This document shows positions 35,586 to 44,069 of a stretch of 64,000 bases of DNA, in pieces; positions within the stretch are counted from its first letter, which is position 1; every line of letters starts with the position of its first letter. The DNA comes from Pseudomonas sp. (GTDB lineage: Bacteria; Pseudomonadota; Gammaproteobacteria; Pseudomonadales; Pseudomonadaceae): contig JAKUTK010000025.1 in NCBI GenBank assembly GCA_022448005.1, forward strand, positions 1 through 64,000, written 5' to 3'. Both the position numbers and the translations under genes were made by a program. The notes beneath the pieces were generated by a model. It had not been told where the DNA came from. It saw only the letters and a list, made by a program, of their open reading frames with translations, and did no database searches.

Positions 35586-36248
35586 ATGAATAGAAAGGTC
35601 GCCGTGATTCTTTCCGGCTGTGGTGTATACGACGGCTCGGAGATCTACGAGAGCGTAATCACGCTGTTGCGCCTGGACCAGCGTGGCGCCAAGGTTCAGT
35701 GCTTTGCACCGGACATCCAGCAAATGCACGTGATCAATCACCGCACTGGCGAGGAAATGTCCGAAAGTCGCAACGTGCTAACCGAATCGGCGCGCCTGGC
35801 CCGGGGGGAGATCAAGGCGCTGCACGAAGCCAATGTCGAAGAATTCGATGCGCTGATCATCCCGGGCGGCTTCGGCGCGGCCAAAAACCTGTCCGACTTC
35901 GCGACCCAGGGCGCCGGCTGTACGGTCCTTCCTGAGGTATTGTCATTGGCCAAGGCATTTGCCGAGGCCGGCAAACCGGTCGGCATGATGTGCATCGCGC
36001 CGACCATGGCGGCGCAGATCTTCGGCCGCGGCGTGGTCTGCACGCTGGGCAACGACGACGATCCCGCTGCAGCCGCAGCGCGGGAGATGGGCGTTGAACA
36101 TCAGGCGTGCGAGGTTACCGAGATCGTTGAGGACTCACGGCATAACTTGGTGACGACCCCTGCCTACATGCTGGCGCAGTCCATCAGCGAGGCGGCCTCG
36201 GGCATCTACAAGCTGGTCGATAGAGTACTGGCGCTGACCGGCAAATAG
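35586..36248 (+). CDS. elbB: Isoprenoid biosynthesis glyoxalase ElbB
   Basis: ElbB belongs to the DJ-1/PfpI superfamily and has glyoxalase III-type activity in enterobacteria. Its physiological role is still unclear. The 220 residues start MNRKVAVILSGCGVYDGSEI and contain the nucleophile-elbow cysteine in GMMCIAPTM, with a PGGFGAAKNLSDFA segment typical of the family. AGGAG lies 7 nt before the ATG. A hairpin (36268-36295) follows the stop, so it is probably monocistronic. Confidence 0.93.
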   Translation: MNRKVAVILSGCGVYDGSEIYESVITLLRLDQRGAKVQCFAPDIQQMHVINHRTGEEMSESRNVLTESARLARGEIKALHEANVEEFDALIIPGGFGAAKNLSDFATQGAGCTVLPEVLSLAKAFAEAGKPVGMMCIAPTMAAQIFGRGVVCTLGNDDDPAAAAAREMGVEHQACEVTEIVEDSRHNLVTTPAYMLAQSISEAASGIYKLVDRVLALTGK

Positions 36249-36267
36249 CCCCTCGCCCCACCTGCTC

Positions 36268-36295
36268 ACAACTCCCGCCCGACGGTGGGAGTTGT
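36268..36295 (+). terminator. Hairpin after elbB
   Basis: ACAACTCCCGCC and GGTGGGAGTTGT form a 12 bp stem with one G-T pair and a 4 nt loop. It follows the elbB stop by about 20 bases. No T tract follows, so termination would be weak or Rho-assisted. Confidence 0.5.
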
Positions 36296-36405
36296 AGTAC
36301 GGCCACCGTGGCGATACAGCCAATCTCACCGGCGCTCCCGCCGCGCCACTGGTCAATCTTGTCGCCCTCCGGCAGCTTAGTTGGACCTGCCCGAGAGCCT
36401 GACGC

Positions 36406-36873
36406 ATGAATCACCCGATCGATACCATCGAAGAACAACAACATGCCGTGCGTCAGCTGTTCGAGCGCATTCCATTCAACGAATACCTGGGCATCGAACT
36501 GGACGAAGTGTCCCGCCAGCGCGTGGTGATGCACCTGCCTATGAAACACGAGCTGGTCGGCAACTTCTTTCACGGCATTCTGCATGGCGGGGTGATCGCG
36601 TCACTGCTCGATGTCGTGGGCGGCGCCATGGCGATGATCGGAGCCTTCGAAAAACATCAGCACCTGACGACCGATGAGCGCGCCTTGCGCCTGTCGCGCC
36701 TCGGCACCATCGACCTGCGAATCGACTACCTGCGCCCAGGCCGCGGCGAACGCTTCAGTGCGGCTGCAACGCTGTTGCGTTCCGGCAACAAGGTCGCAGT
36801 GGTGCGCTCCGAGCTGCACAACGAAGAAGGGGTGTTGATCGCCGTAGGCACCGGCACCTATCTCTGCGGCTGA
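36406..36873 (+). CDS. Hotdog-fold thioesterase (YigI/PaaI type)
   Basis: The 155-residue protein has a single hotdog fold with the acyl-CoA thioesterase core FFHGILHGGVIASLLD. The aspartate at the end of the helix is the likely catalytic residue. A segment IDLRIDYLRPGRG follows, which is typical of the PaaI/YigI group. It should hydrolyse acyl-CoA esters, but the natural substrate is unknown. It stands alone, with convergent genes downstream. Confidence 0.8.
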   Translation: MNHPIDTIEEQQHAVRQLFERIPFNEYLGIELDEVSRQRVVMHLPMKHELVGNFFHGILHGGVIASLLDVVGGAMAMIGAFEKHQHLTTDERALRLSRLGTIDLRIDYLRPGRGERFSAAATLLRSGNKVAVVRSELHNEEGVLIAVGTGTYLCG

Positions 36874-36921
36874 CCGGAAATGTCAAACGCAGCCTGATTT
36901 GACCGGCTCTACCGAGGTCGG

Positions 36922-37383
36922 CTAGCGGACGCCGGTGCGGGCAAGCTGCGTCAACAGACGGTCCAATGCGTTGGCGAATGCTTGACGGTCGCGGTCGCCG
37001 TACGCCGCCTGCCCACCGCCCACCTGGCCCTGCTCTCGTAGATCAGTGAACAGATTGCGCACCGCCAGGCGATCGCCCATGTTGCGCTCGTCGAATTCAC
37101 GCCCGCGCGGATCGAGGGCGGCCACGCCTTTCTTGACCAGGCGATCCGCCAGCGGCACATCGCTGCAAACTACCAGCTCGCCAGGTTGCGCATGCTCGAC
37201 CAGATAATCATCGGCGGCGTCAGGCCCGCTCGGCACGACGATCAGACGAACACAGGCGAAGGCCGGTTTGATCTGGCTCTGACCCGCGACCAGCAAGACC
37301 TCGAACTTGCGTTTGAGGGCGAACTTGATCAGCTGCTCTTTGGCGGCCTTGGGACAGGCATCGGCGTCAACCCATACCCGCAT
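36922..37383 (-). CDS. UPF0178 / YaiI family protein
   Basis: The protein is 153 residues from ATG 37383, or 159 from ATG 37401. It begins VWVDADACP, the signature of the DUF188/UPF0178 family, whose acidic residues resemble PIN-like nucleases. No activity is established to my knowledge. GGAGG lies 8 nt before the 37383 start, whereas the 37401 start overlaps the stop of the upstream lysE-like gene as ATGA. Both starts are defensible. I give the one with the ribosome site. Confidence 0.85.
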   Translation of the reverse strand: MRVWVDADACPKAAKEQLIKFALKRKFEVLLVAGQSQIKPAFACVRLIVVPSGPDAADDYLVEHAQPGELVVCSDVPLADRLVKKGVAALDPRGREFDERNMGDRLAVRNLFTDLREQGQVGGGQAAYGDRDRQAFANALDRLLTQLARTGVR

Positions 37384-37397
37384 CGGCGCGGCCTCCG

Positions 37398-38030
37398 TCA
37401 TGCCACCACCCGCCGCACCGTAGCCAACAGGGCCGCAGCACCGGCGAACATAGCGGCGAAACTACGGTTGACCAGGCGCTGCTGACGCGGCGTGCGCAGC
37501 AAGCGCAAGACTCGGGACGCCAGCCCGGTGTAGCCCGCCATGACGATCAGGTCGACTACCACCATCGTCGCGCCCATATGCAGATACTGCAGTATCAAGT
37601 CACGCTGCGGATCGAGAAATTGCGGCAGCACCGCGAGGATGAACACGATGGCTTTGGGGTTACTGGCATTGACCAGAAAACCGCGGAACACCAAGGCTAA
37701 CGGGCGGCCGATCGGTCGCGGCGCAGCGCTGTCGTCAAGCATCGAAGGCACCGTCTGCCACTGTTTGAGCGCCAGCCACAGCAGGTAGGCGACGCCGAAC
37801 CATTTGATCAGGCTGAAGGCGAGCGACGAAGTCGCCAGCACCGCCCCGACCCCAGCGGCCACCACAGCAATCTGCATTGCCAGCGCGATCTGCAAGCCAA
37901 TCGCGTTCCAATAACCGCGCCAGAAGCCGTACTGCAATCCGCAGGACATCGAGGCGATCGCTCCCGCCCCCGGCGACAGGCTGATGACCCAACAGGCAAC
38001 AAGGAAGGCAAGCCAGGTTTCGAGCGTCAT
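37398..38030 (-). CDS. LysE/RhtB family amino acid exporter
   Basis: The 210-residue membrane protein has about six hydrophobic helices. It carries the family signature SPGAGAIASMSCGLQYGFWRGYWNAIG near residues 19-45 (given here by position and start). These proteins export amino acids or homoserine lactones. The substrate cannot be told from sequence. It is the first gene of a two-gene overlap with the UPF0178 protein. Confidence 0.87.
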   Translation of the reverse strand: MTLETWLAFLVACWVISLSPGAGAIASMSCGLQYGFWRGYWNAIGLQIALAMQIAVVAAGVGAVLATSSLAFSLIKWFGVAYLLWLALKQWQTVPSMLDDSAAPRPIGRPLALVFRGFLVNASNPKAIVFILAVLPQFLDPQRDLILQYLHMGATMVVVDLIVMAGYTGLASRVLRLLRTPRQQRLVNRSFAAMFAGAAALLATVRRVVA

Positions 38031-38082
38031 GATTGATCCTCCACGAGGCTGCGCCTGACAGGCGCAGCGTTCAGCACAGCCT

Positions 38083-38844
38083 TTAGTCCGGTATGTCCTT
38101 GCCGAGCTTTACCGGTTCCTTCAGCTTGCGCTTCATCGCCTTGCGCATCCGAATGTTGATCGCCTCTACCCCAAGCGAGAACACCATGGCGAAGTACACG
38201 TAGCCCTTGGGCACATGCGCACCGAAGGCTTCAGCAACAAGCAGGGTGCCGACGACAATCAGGAACGACAGCGCGAGAATCTTCAGCGTTGGATGCTTTT
38301 CGATGAAGTCACTGATGGTTCCCGCAGCCAGCATCATTACGCCGACGGCAATGACAATCGCGGCAATCATCACCTGCACGTTGTCTACCAGGCCGACGGC
38401 CGTGATCACCGAGTCCAGTGAAAAGACGATATCGATCACCGCGATCTGCAGGATGATGCCAACGAAGCCTGCTTTGACCGCACCTCCAGTGGTGCTTTCC
38501 GACTCTTCTTCGCCCTCAACGCTGTGCCAGATTTCCATCGTGCTCTTGAACAGCAGAAACAGGCCGCCGAAAAACAGGATCAGGTCACGCCCGGACACAC
38601 CGTGCTCGAATACGGTGAACAAGTCATTGGTCAGGCGCATGACCCAGGCGATCGATAGCAACAAGAGAATCCGCGTGCCCATTGCCAATGCCAGGCCGAA
38701 GAAACGCGCCTTGGGTTGCTGCTCTTTTGGCAAGCGTCCAACAAGGATGGAGATGAAGATGATGTTGTCGATACCCAGGACGATTTCCAGGGCGGTCAGG
38801 GTCAAGAATGCGACCCATATTTCAGGGCTGCTCAGCCATTCCAT
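38083..38844 (-). CDS. TerC family integral membrane protein
   Basis: The 253-residue polytopic protein has about seven membrane helices with the TerC hallmarks GIDNIIFISI in the first helix pair and DIVFSLDSVITA in the middle; the acidic residues probably bind a metal. TerC proteins are linked to tellurite resistance and to manganese export during protein secretion. Either role here is inference. It ends a run of minus-strand genes with the MscS channel and the ABC-F ATPase, the MscS gene being 5 bp away. Confidence 0.88.
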   Translation of the reverse strand: MEWLSSPEIWVAFLTLTALEIVLGIDNIIFISILVGRLPKEQQPKARFFGLALAMGTRILLLLSIAWVMRLTNDLFTVFEHGVSGRDLILFFGGLFLLFKSTMEIWHSVEGEEESESTTGGAVKAGFVGIILQIAVIDIVFSLDSVITAVGLVDNVQVMIAAIVIAVGVMMLAAGTISDFIEKHPTLKILALSFLIVVGTLLVAEAFGAHVPKGYVYFAMVFSLGVEAINIRMRKAMKRKLKEPVKLGKDIPD

Positions 38845-38849
38845 GCGTG

Positions 38850-39422
38850 CTACTCGTGTGCGTTGTGATGAGGGGGCTGGATCTCGGTGCCGCGCCAGCG
38901 GCGCAAGACCTTTTGGAAGAACAAGCTATTGGGCACCTGAACGATGGCACCCGTTCCGCTATCGGAGGACTCCTCCAGCGTGGTGTACAGCAGGTTGATA
39001 TCGATCACGCGCCCTTTGACGATCGGCTTGTCGAAGCTCTCCACCAGCTCCACCATGTCGCCCAACCGGAACGGGCCAACGGTCATGATCAGCACGGCGC
39101 AGAGCAGGTTGGACAGCACACTCCAGATTGCAAAGAAGGCCACCGCCGCCACGGCCACGAATCCTGAGAAGGCGGTCCAGATAACCGTTGCGGATACACC
39201 GAAGCGCTCTAGCACCATGATCAGCGCGCCACCGATGATCAACCAGCGGATGCCACCGCGCAGCGGCAGAAGTAATTCAGGCGGCAGCGGATAGCGACTG
39301 CCAAGCCGCCCGAGCCCGCGCACCACCAATCGCTGCAGGAGGTAGGCCGCCAGCAGAATCACCAGCACCTGCAACCCGAGCAACAAGGGATCGCGCCATT
39401 CCATCAGCAGTCGCTCGTTCAT
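38850..39422 (-). CDS. Small MscS-family mechanosensitive channel
   Basis: The 190-residue protein has three hydrophobic helices. The third (FSGFVAVAAVAFFAIWSVLSNL, about 84-105) is the pore-lining TM3, and a short beta domain starts at PFRLGDMVEL. The large C-terminal vestibule of E. coli MscS is missing, so this is a compact form. Its start overlaps the stop of the ABC-F gene (ATGA). It should act as an osmotic release valve. Confidence 0.85.
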   Translation of the reverse strand: MNERLLMEWRDPLLLGLQVLVILLAAYLLQRLVVRGLGRLGSRYPLPPELLLPLRGGIRWLIIGGALIMVLERFGVSATVIWTAFSGFVAVAAVAFFAIWSVLSNLLCAVLIMTVGPFRLGDMVELVESFDKPIVKGRVIDINLLYTTLEESSDSGTGAIVQVPNSLFFQKVLRRWRGTEIQPPHHNAHE

Positions 39423-41329
39423 GCACTGCCCTCGAGCTCACCCTGCAAGATTTCCAGCGCCTCGAGCGCGCCCAGCCAGGCCTCTTCCAGCTCGCTCTCG
39501 CGCACCTTCAGCTCCGCCTGTTTGGCCAGCAGCTCGCGCAGTTCATCCTTGCGAGCGACCTCATAGAGGGCTGCATCACCGAGGCGCTGCTCTAGGTCGG
39601 CCAGCTTTTCATGGACTCCAACGAGATCCTTTTCGAGCTTGTCAGACTGACGTTTGAGCGGCGCTAGCTGCTGTCGCAGCGCGGCCGCCGCCTGACGCAA
39701 GGCGCGCTTGTCGGTTTTGTCGCCGGCCTGCTCGTTCGTGGTCACCGGCTGTTGCCGCGTGCGGTAGTCCGCTAGCCAGCGGGCATAATCTTCGAGGTCT
39801 CCGTCGAAGACCGCGACCCGTCCCTCAGCGACCAGCAAGAACTCGTCGGTCGTGCTCTTGAGCAGGTGGCGATCGTGCGACACGACCAAGACGGCGCCTT
39901 CGAAATCCTGCAGCGCAAGCGTCAGCGCCAGACGCATTTCTAGATCCAGGTGGTTGGTCGGCTCGTCGAGCAGCAACAGATTGGGCTTACCCCAGGCGAT
40001 CAGCGCCAGCGCCAGCCTGGCCTTTTCACCGCCCGAGAAATTGAGAACCGGCTCATCGCAGCGATTACCGCGAAAGTCGAAACCACCGAGGAAGTCACGC
40101 AGTACCTGTTCCCGTTCGCCAGGGGCGATGCGCTGCAGATGCAACAGCGGACTGGCCTTTGAATCCAGAGCATCGAGCTGATGCTGGGCAAAATAGCCGA
40201 TAACCAGGTTTTCACCACGCTGCAGACGCCCCGCTAGCGGCTGCAGCTCGTTGGCAAGTGTCTTGATCAGCGTCGACTTGCCCGCGCCGTTGGGCCCGAG
40301 CAGGCCAATCCGGGCGCCGGGCACCAGCTGCAGTTTGACCTTGTCCAGCACCTGCTTGTCACCGTAGCCAAGACGCCCCTCGGCTAGATCCAGCAGCGGG
40401 CTCGAGACTCGGTCCGCCTCGCGGAAAGCAAAGTCGAACGGCGAATCGATATGTGCTGGCGCTAACTCCTCGAGCTTTTCCAGCGCCTTGATCCGGCTCT
40501 GCGCCTGGCGCGCTTTACTGGCCTTGGCTTTGAAACGCCGAATGAAGTCTTCCATGTGCTCGCGCTGTGCCTGTTGCTTTTCGAACGCCTGTTGCTGCTG
40601 CGCCAGGCGCTCGGCGCGGGCCCGTTCGAAGGCCGAGTAGCCCCCGCGATAGAGCGTCAGCTTGCGCTGCTCAACGTGCACAACATGCCCGACCACCTCG
40701 TCGAGGAAGTCGCGATCATGGGAAATCAGCATCAACGTGCCCGGATAGCTCTTGAGCCAGGCTTCCAGCCAGAGGATGGCGTCCAGGTCCAGGTGGTTGG
40801 TGGGTTCGTCGAGCAGCAGCAGATCAGACGGACACATCAGCGCCTGCGCGAGGTTCAAGCGCATCCGCCAGCCGCCGGAAAAGCTGCTCACCGGAAGATC
40901 CATTTGCTCGTTGGCAAAGCCCAGGCCGGCCAACAATTTGCGCGCTCGGGCGTCAGCGGTATAGCCGTCGGCATTGTCGAGCTCGGTGTGCAAGCGAGCC
41001 AGCGCCCCGCCATCATGGGCGGCTTCCGCCTCGATCAACGCCGCCTGAACGCGGCGCAACTCGGTATCGCCGTCCAAGACGTAATCGACCGCCAACCGGT
41101 CGAGCGTGTCGACCTCCTGGCGCATGTGCGCGATACGCCAGTCTGGCGGCAGCTGACAATCGCCCCCGTCGGGGGTGAATTCGCCACGCAGCAAGGCGAA
41201 CAGGCTGGATTTACCGGCACCATTGGCGCCGACCAACCCGACCTTCTGGCCAGGATGCAGGGTCAGCTCGGCGCCTTCCAGCAAACGCTGGGGGCCGCGC
41301 TGTAGAGTCAGGTTCTGAAGTCGGATCAT
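39419..41329 (-). CDS. ABC-F family ATPase (YheS-like)
   Basis: The 636-residue soluble protein has two ABC cassettes: Walker A GANGAGKSS and GPNGAGKST, signature motifs SSFSGGWRMRL and NFSGGEKARL, and two DEPTNHLDL Walker B boxes. Between them lies the ABC-F linker that reaches into the ribosomal E/P site, and a C-terminal coiled coil follows (about 540-630). There is no membrane domain, so it is a translation factor rather than a transporter. It best fits the YheS subgroup. Closely related subgroups cannot be excluded without alignment. Confidence 0.9.
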   Translation of the reverse strand: MIRLQNLTLQRGPQRLLEGAELTLHPGQKVGLVGANGAGKSSLFALLRGEFTPDGGDCQLPPDWRIAHMRQEVDTLDRLAVDYVLDGDTELRRVQAALIEAEAAHDGGALARLHTELDNADGYTADARARKLLAGLGFANEQMDLPVSSFSGGWRMRLNLAQALMCPSDLLLLDEPTNHLDLDAILWLEAWLKSYPGTLMLISHDRDFLDEVVGHVVHVEQRKLTLYRGGYSAFERARAERLAQQQQAFEKQQAQREHMEDFIRRFKAKASKARQAQSRIKALEKLEELAPAHIDSPFDFAFREADRVSSPLLDLAEGRLGYGDKQVLDKVKLQLVPGARIGLLGPNGAGKSTLIKTLANELQPLAGRLQRGENLVIGYFAQHQLDALDSKASPLLHLQRIAPGEREQVLRDFLGGFDFRGNRCDEPVLNFSGGEKARLALALIAWGKPNLLLLDEPTNHLDLEMRLALTLALQDFEGAVLVVSHDRHLLKSTTDEFLLVAEGRVAVFDGDLEDYARWLADYRTRQQPVTTNEQAGDKTDKRALRQAAAALRQQLAPLKRQSDKLEKDLVGVHEKLADLEQRLGDAALYEVARKDELRELLAKQAELKVRESELEEAWLGALEALEILQGELEGSA

Positions 41330-41395
41330 AATGGCGGCGGAGTCTATCAGGTCGCCCGGAAATCCATCCGGCTGCGCACGAAAAAATCCTTACAG

Positions 41396-41875
41396 ATGAA
41401 CAACAACGACCTCTGGAATTTTGCCCTCGCCTGCTATGCAGAGCCCGGCGTGGAAAAGGCGTGCCTTAAGCTGCAAGCATTAGGGCTGGACGTATGCCTG
41501 TTGCTCACCTGCGTTTGGTTGGAAACCCGGGGCGTCCGTCAAAATGCGCAGCGATTGGAAGAGCTGAAACAGCTCAGCTTGAAGTGGCAGCGCGCAGTTG
41601 TCGTGCCCCTACGAAGTCTGCGCCAGGCGTGGCGCGAACAGGCGGCCACAGACACTGAGCTCGAAGACCTGCGAAAGTGCGTCAAGCGATTGGAACTGGA
41701 TGCCGAACGGGTTCAACTTGATCGCCTTCAGCAGGCCACACAACACTGGCGCACGGAGGACGGATCGGATGACTGGCTGAATCAGCTAAGCACGAGCGTC
41801 GACGGCGACGCCCGTGCATTACTGAACGTGCTGCGCCGTGCAGCTACTCAGCTGGACGCTGGCGGGGCGGTCTGA
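41396..41875 (+). CDS. TIGR02444 family conserved hypothetical protein
   Basis: The 159-residue protein begins NNNDLWNFALACYAEPGVEKACL, the start of the TIGR02444 family found in gammaproteobacteria next to ABC-F genes. It is mostly helical and Leu/Arg-rich, with no signal peptide or known catalytic motif. Its last 28 bases overlap the end of algP on the opposite strand. Function unknown. Confidence 0.82.
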   Translation: MNNNDLWNFALACYAEPGVEKACLKLQALGLDVCLLLTCVWLETRGVRQNAQRLEELKQLSLKWQRAVVVPLRSLRQAWREQAATDTELEDLRKCVKRLELDAERVQLDRLQQATQHWRTEDGSDDWLNQLSTSVDGDARALLNVLRRAATQLDAGGAV

Positions 41876-42612
41876 TCGGCACTACCAGCCTTGGCTGCGG
41901 CCGGCTTGCGCGCTGCAGCGGGCTTGGCAGCGCCGGAAGGTTTGGTTGTAGATGCTTTTGGCTTTGCGCGGCTACTGGCGGGTCGAGCCGGACGTTTCGC
42001 CGCGCCGGTGGCAGCCTGGCCGCTGGAGGTGTTAGCCGTAGCGGATTTGCCACTCGCATCCTTGGAGGCTGCCGGTCGAGCGCGGGTTGTGGCTGCGGGC
42101 TTGCTCGCTGCCTGGCTCGAACTGCTAGCAGACTGCTTGGCTGGCGTTTGCTTGGTTGTCGCTGGCGCGACCTTGCGTTGCGCGGGAGCCGAACGTGACG
42201 GCGCGGCTTTGCTTCGCGATGCCAGTGCTTTCGCTGCGGCCTCTTCTACCTGAGAAACACCTTTCGCCAAACTCAAGCTCTGCTCAGCGTCGCGCTTGAG
42301 GTCGGCCAGGTAACTCAAGGTTTCGCTCTGCCTCGACTGCAGCAAGGCGAGCATGTCATCCAGTTCGGCCAGCCTGGAGCGAGCCTTGCTCTGGGCTTTC
42401 GACTTGCCAGCATTGCCAGCCTCATCGAGCTTGGCTCTCGCTTTGATCAGCTTTTCCTGCGTCTTGCCCCGCTGCTTTTCGAGCTTGGCCAGGAGAATCT
42501 CTGCGTCCTTCTGTGCATCGGTGCAGGCTTTTTCCAGATGCACGACCAAACTCTTCGATAACTGCTGAAGCAAGTGCAGCGGAGTCGTGACCGCGTTTTT
42601 CTTTGCTGGCAT
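41848..42612 (-). CDS. algP: Histone H1-like regulator AlgP
   Basis: AlgP (AlgR3) was described in P. aeruginosa as a positive regulator of alginate genes. It has an acidic/basic helical N domain and a Lys/Ala/Pro tail that binds DNA. The 254-residue protein has a coiled N domain (about 1-130, TPLHLLQQLSKSLVVHLEKA). A tail of Ala, Lys, Pro, Ser and Arg follows without the long regular KPAA array seen in P. aeruginosa. The ATG at 42612 has AGGAGG 7 nt upstream; the frame is open 58 codons further but has no family match. algQ lies 119 bp upstream on the same strand. Confidence 0.92.
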   Translation of the reverse strand: MPAKKNAVTTPLHLLQQLSKSLVVHLEKACTDAQKDAEILLAKLEKQRGKTQEKLIKARAKLDEAGNAGKSKAQSKARSRLAELDDMLALLQSRQSETLSYLADLKRDAEQSLSLAKGVSQVEEAAAKALASRSKAAPSRSAPAQRKVAPATTKQTPAKQSASSSSQAASKPAATTRARPAASKDASGKSATANTSSGQAATGAAKRPARPASSRAKPKASTTKPSGAAKPAAARKPAAAKAGSADQTAPPASS

Positions 42613-42731
42613 GAAAGCGCCTCCTGGCGGGATTGATGCAGCCATACTAGACGGGCTGCAGTGATCCGCCAACCGACCAGCGAAGCGTGCCGCAAGCAAT
42701 CCTTCGCTCGCAGCTGACCAACAGGTGCCGG

Positions 42732-43196
42732 TCAGGCGGTAGCTGCGGGCTCTTTGTGCGCGGTGTGCAGCACTTCGATCAGGCAATCTTCCAGCTCGAA
42801 GCGCTCATGCAGCAACTGACCCAGATGCTTCAGCTCTTCTGGAAGGCCAGGGCTTTCCAGGCAATCGCCCTTGTCGCACCGATCATTAAACGCCACTGCC
42901 ACCTGGGTTATCGCCTCGATACGCGGGTAAATCTGACGTGCCAGATCCAGCCCGCGCTTGTCACCAAAGGCTTCAGCTTCGTTGAGCAGTTGCTCGTAGA
43001 TCTCGAAATGGCCAGCCGACACGTAGTCCAGCAGTATCTCGCAGAATTTTTGCAAGGCCGGGCGGGTAGCCGCTTCGGCACCCCCATGCAGCCCATCGAA
43101 TGCGTTGATCAATGCATGGCGTTCTTGCAGCCAGCGGTCGATCAGCAGGTGCACACCTCCCCAGCGTTCCTGGGCGTTCCGACAGCTCTCGAGCAT
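42732..43196 (-). CDS. algQ: Anti-sigma-70 regulator Rsd/AlgQ
   Basis: AlgQ (AlgR2) is the Pseudomonas Rsd. It binds region 4 of the housekeeping sigma factor and shifts polymerase towards alternative sigmas, affecting alginate and siderophore genes. The 154-residue helical protein starts [20 protein letters not shown] and contains [17 protein letters not shown], conserved in the family. Its leader is 252 bases long with no obvious gene, so its promoter is probably there. algP follows. Confidence 0.93.
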   Translation of the reverse strand: MLESCRNAQERWGGVHLLIDRWLQERHALINAFDGLHGGAEAATRPALQKFCEILLDYVSAGHFEIYEQLLNEAEAFGDKRGLDLARQIYPRIEAITQVAVAFNDRCDKGDCLESPGLPEELKHLGQLLHERFELEDCLIEVLHTAHKEPAATA

Positions 43197-43448
43197 GATG
43201 ACCTCACTTTTCCCTAATCGATGATGCCTATTGCGCCTTCCGAGACGGTTTTTTGTCTTGGGATATCGGCCTTGGGTGAGTGACAGCGAAATTGGCAGAA
43301 AACCGACGCCGCCCGGGCAGACTAAGCTGCGCGGAACGAAGCATCAAGCAGCAGGGATGAATTTCATCTGGCCAGACTTGAGCATCAGCGCTTCGCCCTG
43401 CTCATTGACCATCAGGCGAGACGATCATTCGCCCGCCTCGACAAAAAC
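43197..43448. other. algQ upstream region, no gene seen
   Basis: This 252-base gap lies between the dsbB stop and the algQ start, both on the minus strand. I see no convincing reading frame and no strong hairpin. It should hold the algQ promoter and the end of the dsbB transcript, but no clear hexamers could be assigned by eye. Confidence 0.4.
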
Positions 43449-43940
43449 CTAGTCGCGGCGCAGCAACTGCCAGAAACAGAACACGGCCATTGCAATGAAT
43501 GCGAGCAGCGTCCACTCCGGAATGCTCATGCCGAGCAGTGTCCAGCTGACTTCAGCGCATTCGGCCGTGCCGTGAAGCACCAGCCGGGCGATCTCCTGGA
43601 ACGGCAGCGCATCCATCATGTATTCGAGACTGGGCAGACAGCTCGGCAACTGATCGGCAGGCATGTTCTGCAGCCAGATCTGGCGTATCGCCGTGCCCCC
43701 TCCCGCCACGGCGAACAGGAGCGCCAAAGCTGAATAAACGCGGCGACCGGCCTTGCCTGGACCGTGCAGGGCAGCGACCAGACAGACCAGGCCAAAGCCG
43801 ATGACGCAGATACGCTGAACGATGCACAACGGGCATGGCGCCAGTCCGACAACATGCTCGAGATACAGGGCAGCGACCATCATCGACGCGCAGCCGATGA
43901 AGGCCAGAAGAAACAGCGAACGTGGGCTGGCCAAGTTCAT
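43449..43940 (-). CDS. dsbB: Disulfide bond formation protein DsbB
   Basis: DsbB is a four-helix inner-membrane protein that reoxidises DsbA with ubiquinone. The 163 residues show four hydrophobic segments. The first periplasmic loop holds the redox pair CPLC, and the second loop has cysteines in QLPSCLPSLEY and TAECAEVSW, which complete the thiol relay. Pseudomonads carry two such genes. This one, beside the hem operon and algQ, corresponds by position to the one called dsbH/dsbB2. Confidence 0.92.
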   Translation of the reverse strand: MNLASPRSLFLLAFIGCASMMVAALYLEHVVGLAPCPLCIVQRICVIGFGLVCLVAALHGPGKAGRRVYSALALLFAVAGGGTAIRQIWLQNMPADQLPSCLPSLEYMMDALPFQEIARLVLHGTAECAEVSWTLLGMSIPEWTLLAFIAMAVFCFWQLLRRD

Positions 43941-44069
43941 GGTGACTCCGCAGACAGGAAAAGTTCGCTACGGTAGTGCGGCACGCAGCGGGCTGCAAGC
44001 CATACGCAAATCGCCGCAGCGGCGCGGGACGGATGTCACGACCCGAGCTGCCACGGCGACCGTTTATGA

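Noticed and set aside
41878-42260. Ala-rich frame on the plus strand opposite the AlgP tail
   Set aside because: Repetitive Ala/Gly/Leu translation arises from the Lys/Ala/Pro codons of algP on the other strand; no start signal.
43231-43452. 73-codon frame between algQ and dsbB
   Set aside because: It overlaps the end of dsbB, has no ribosome site, and its translation is low-complexity and unlike any family I know.
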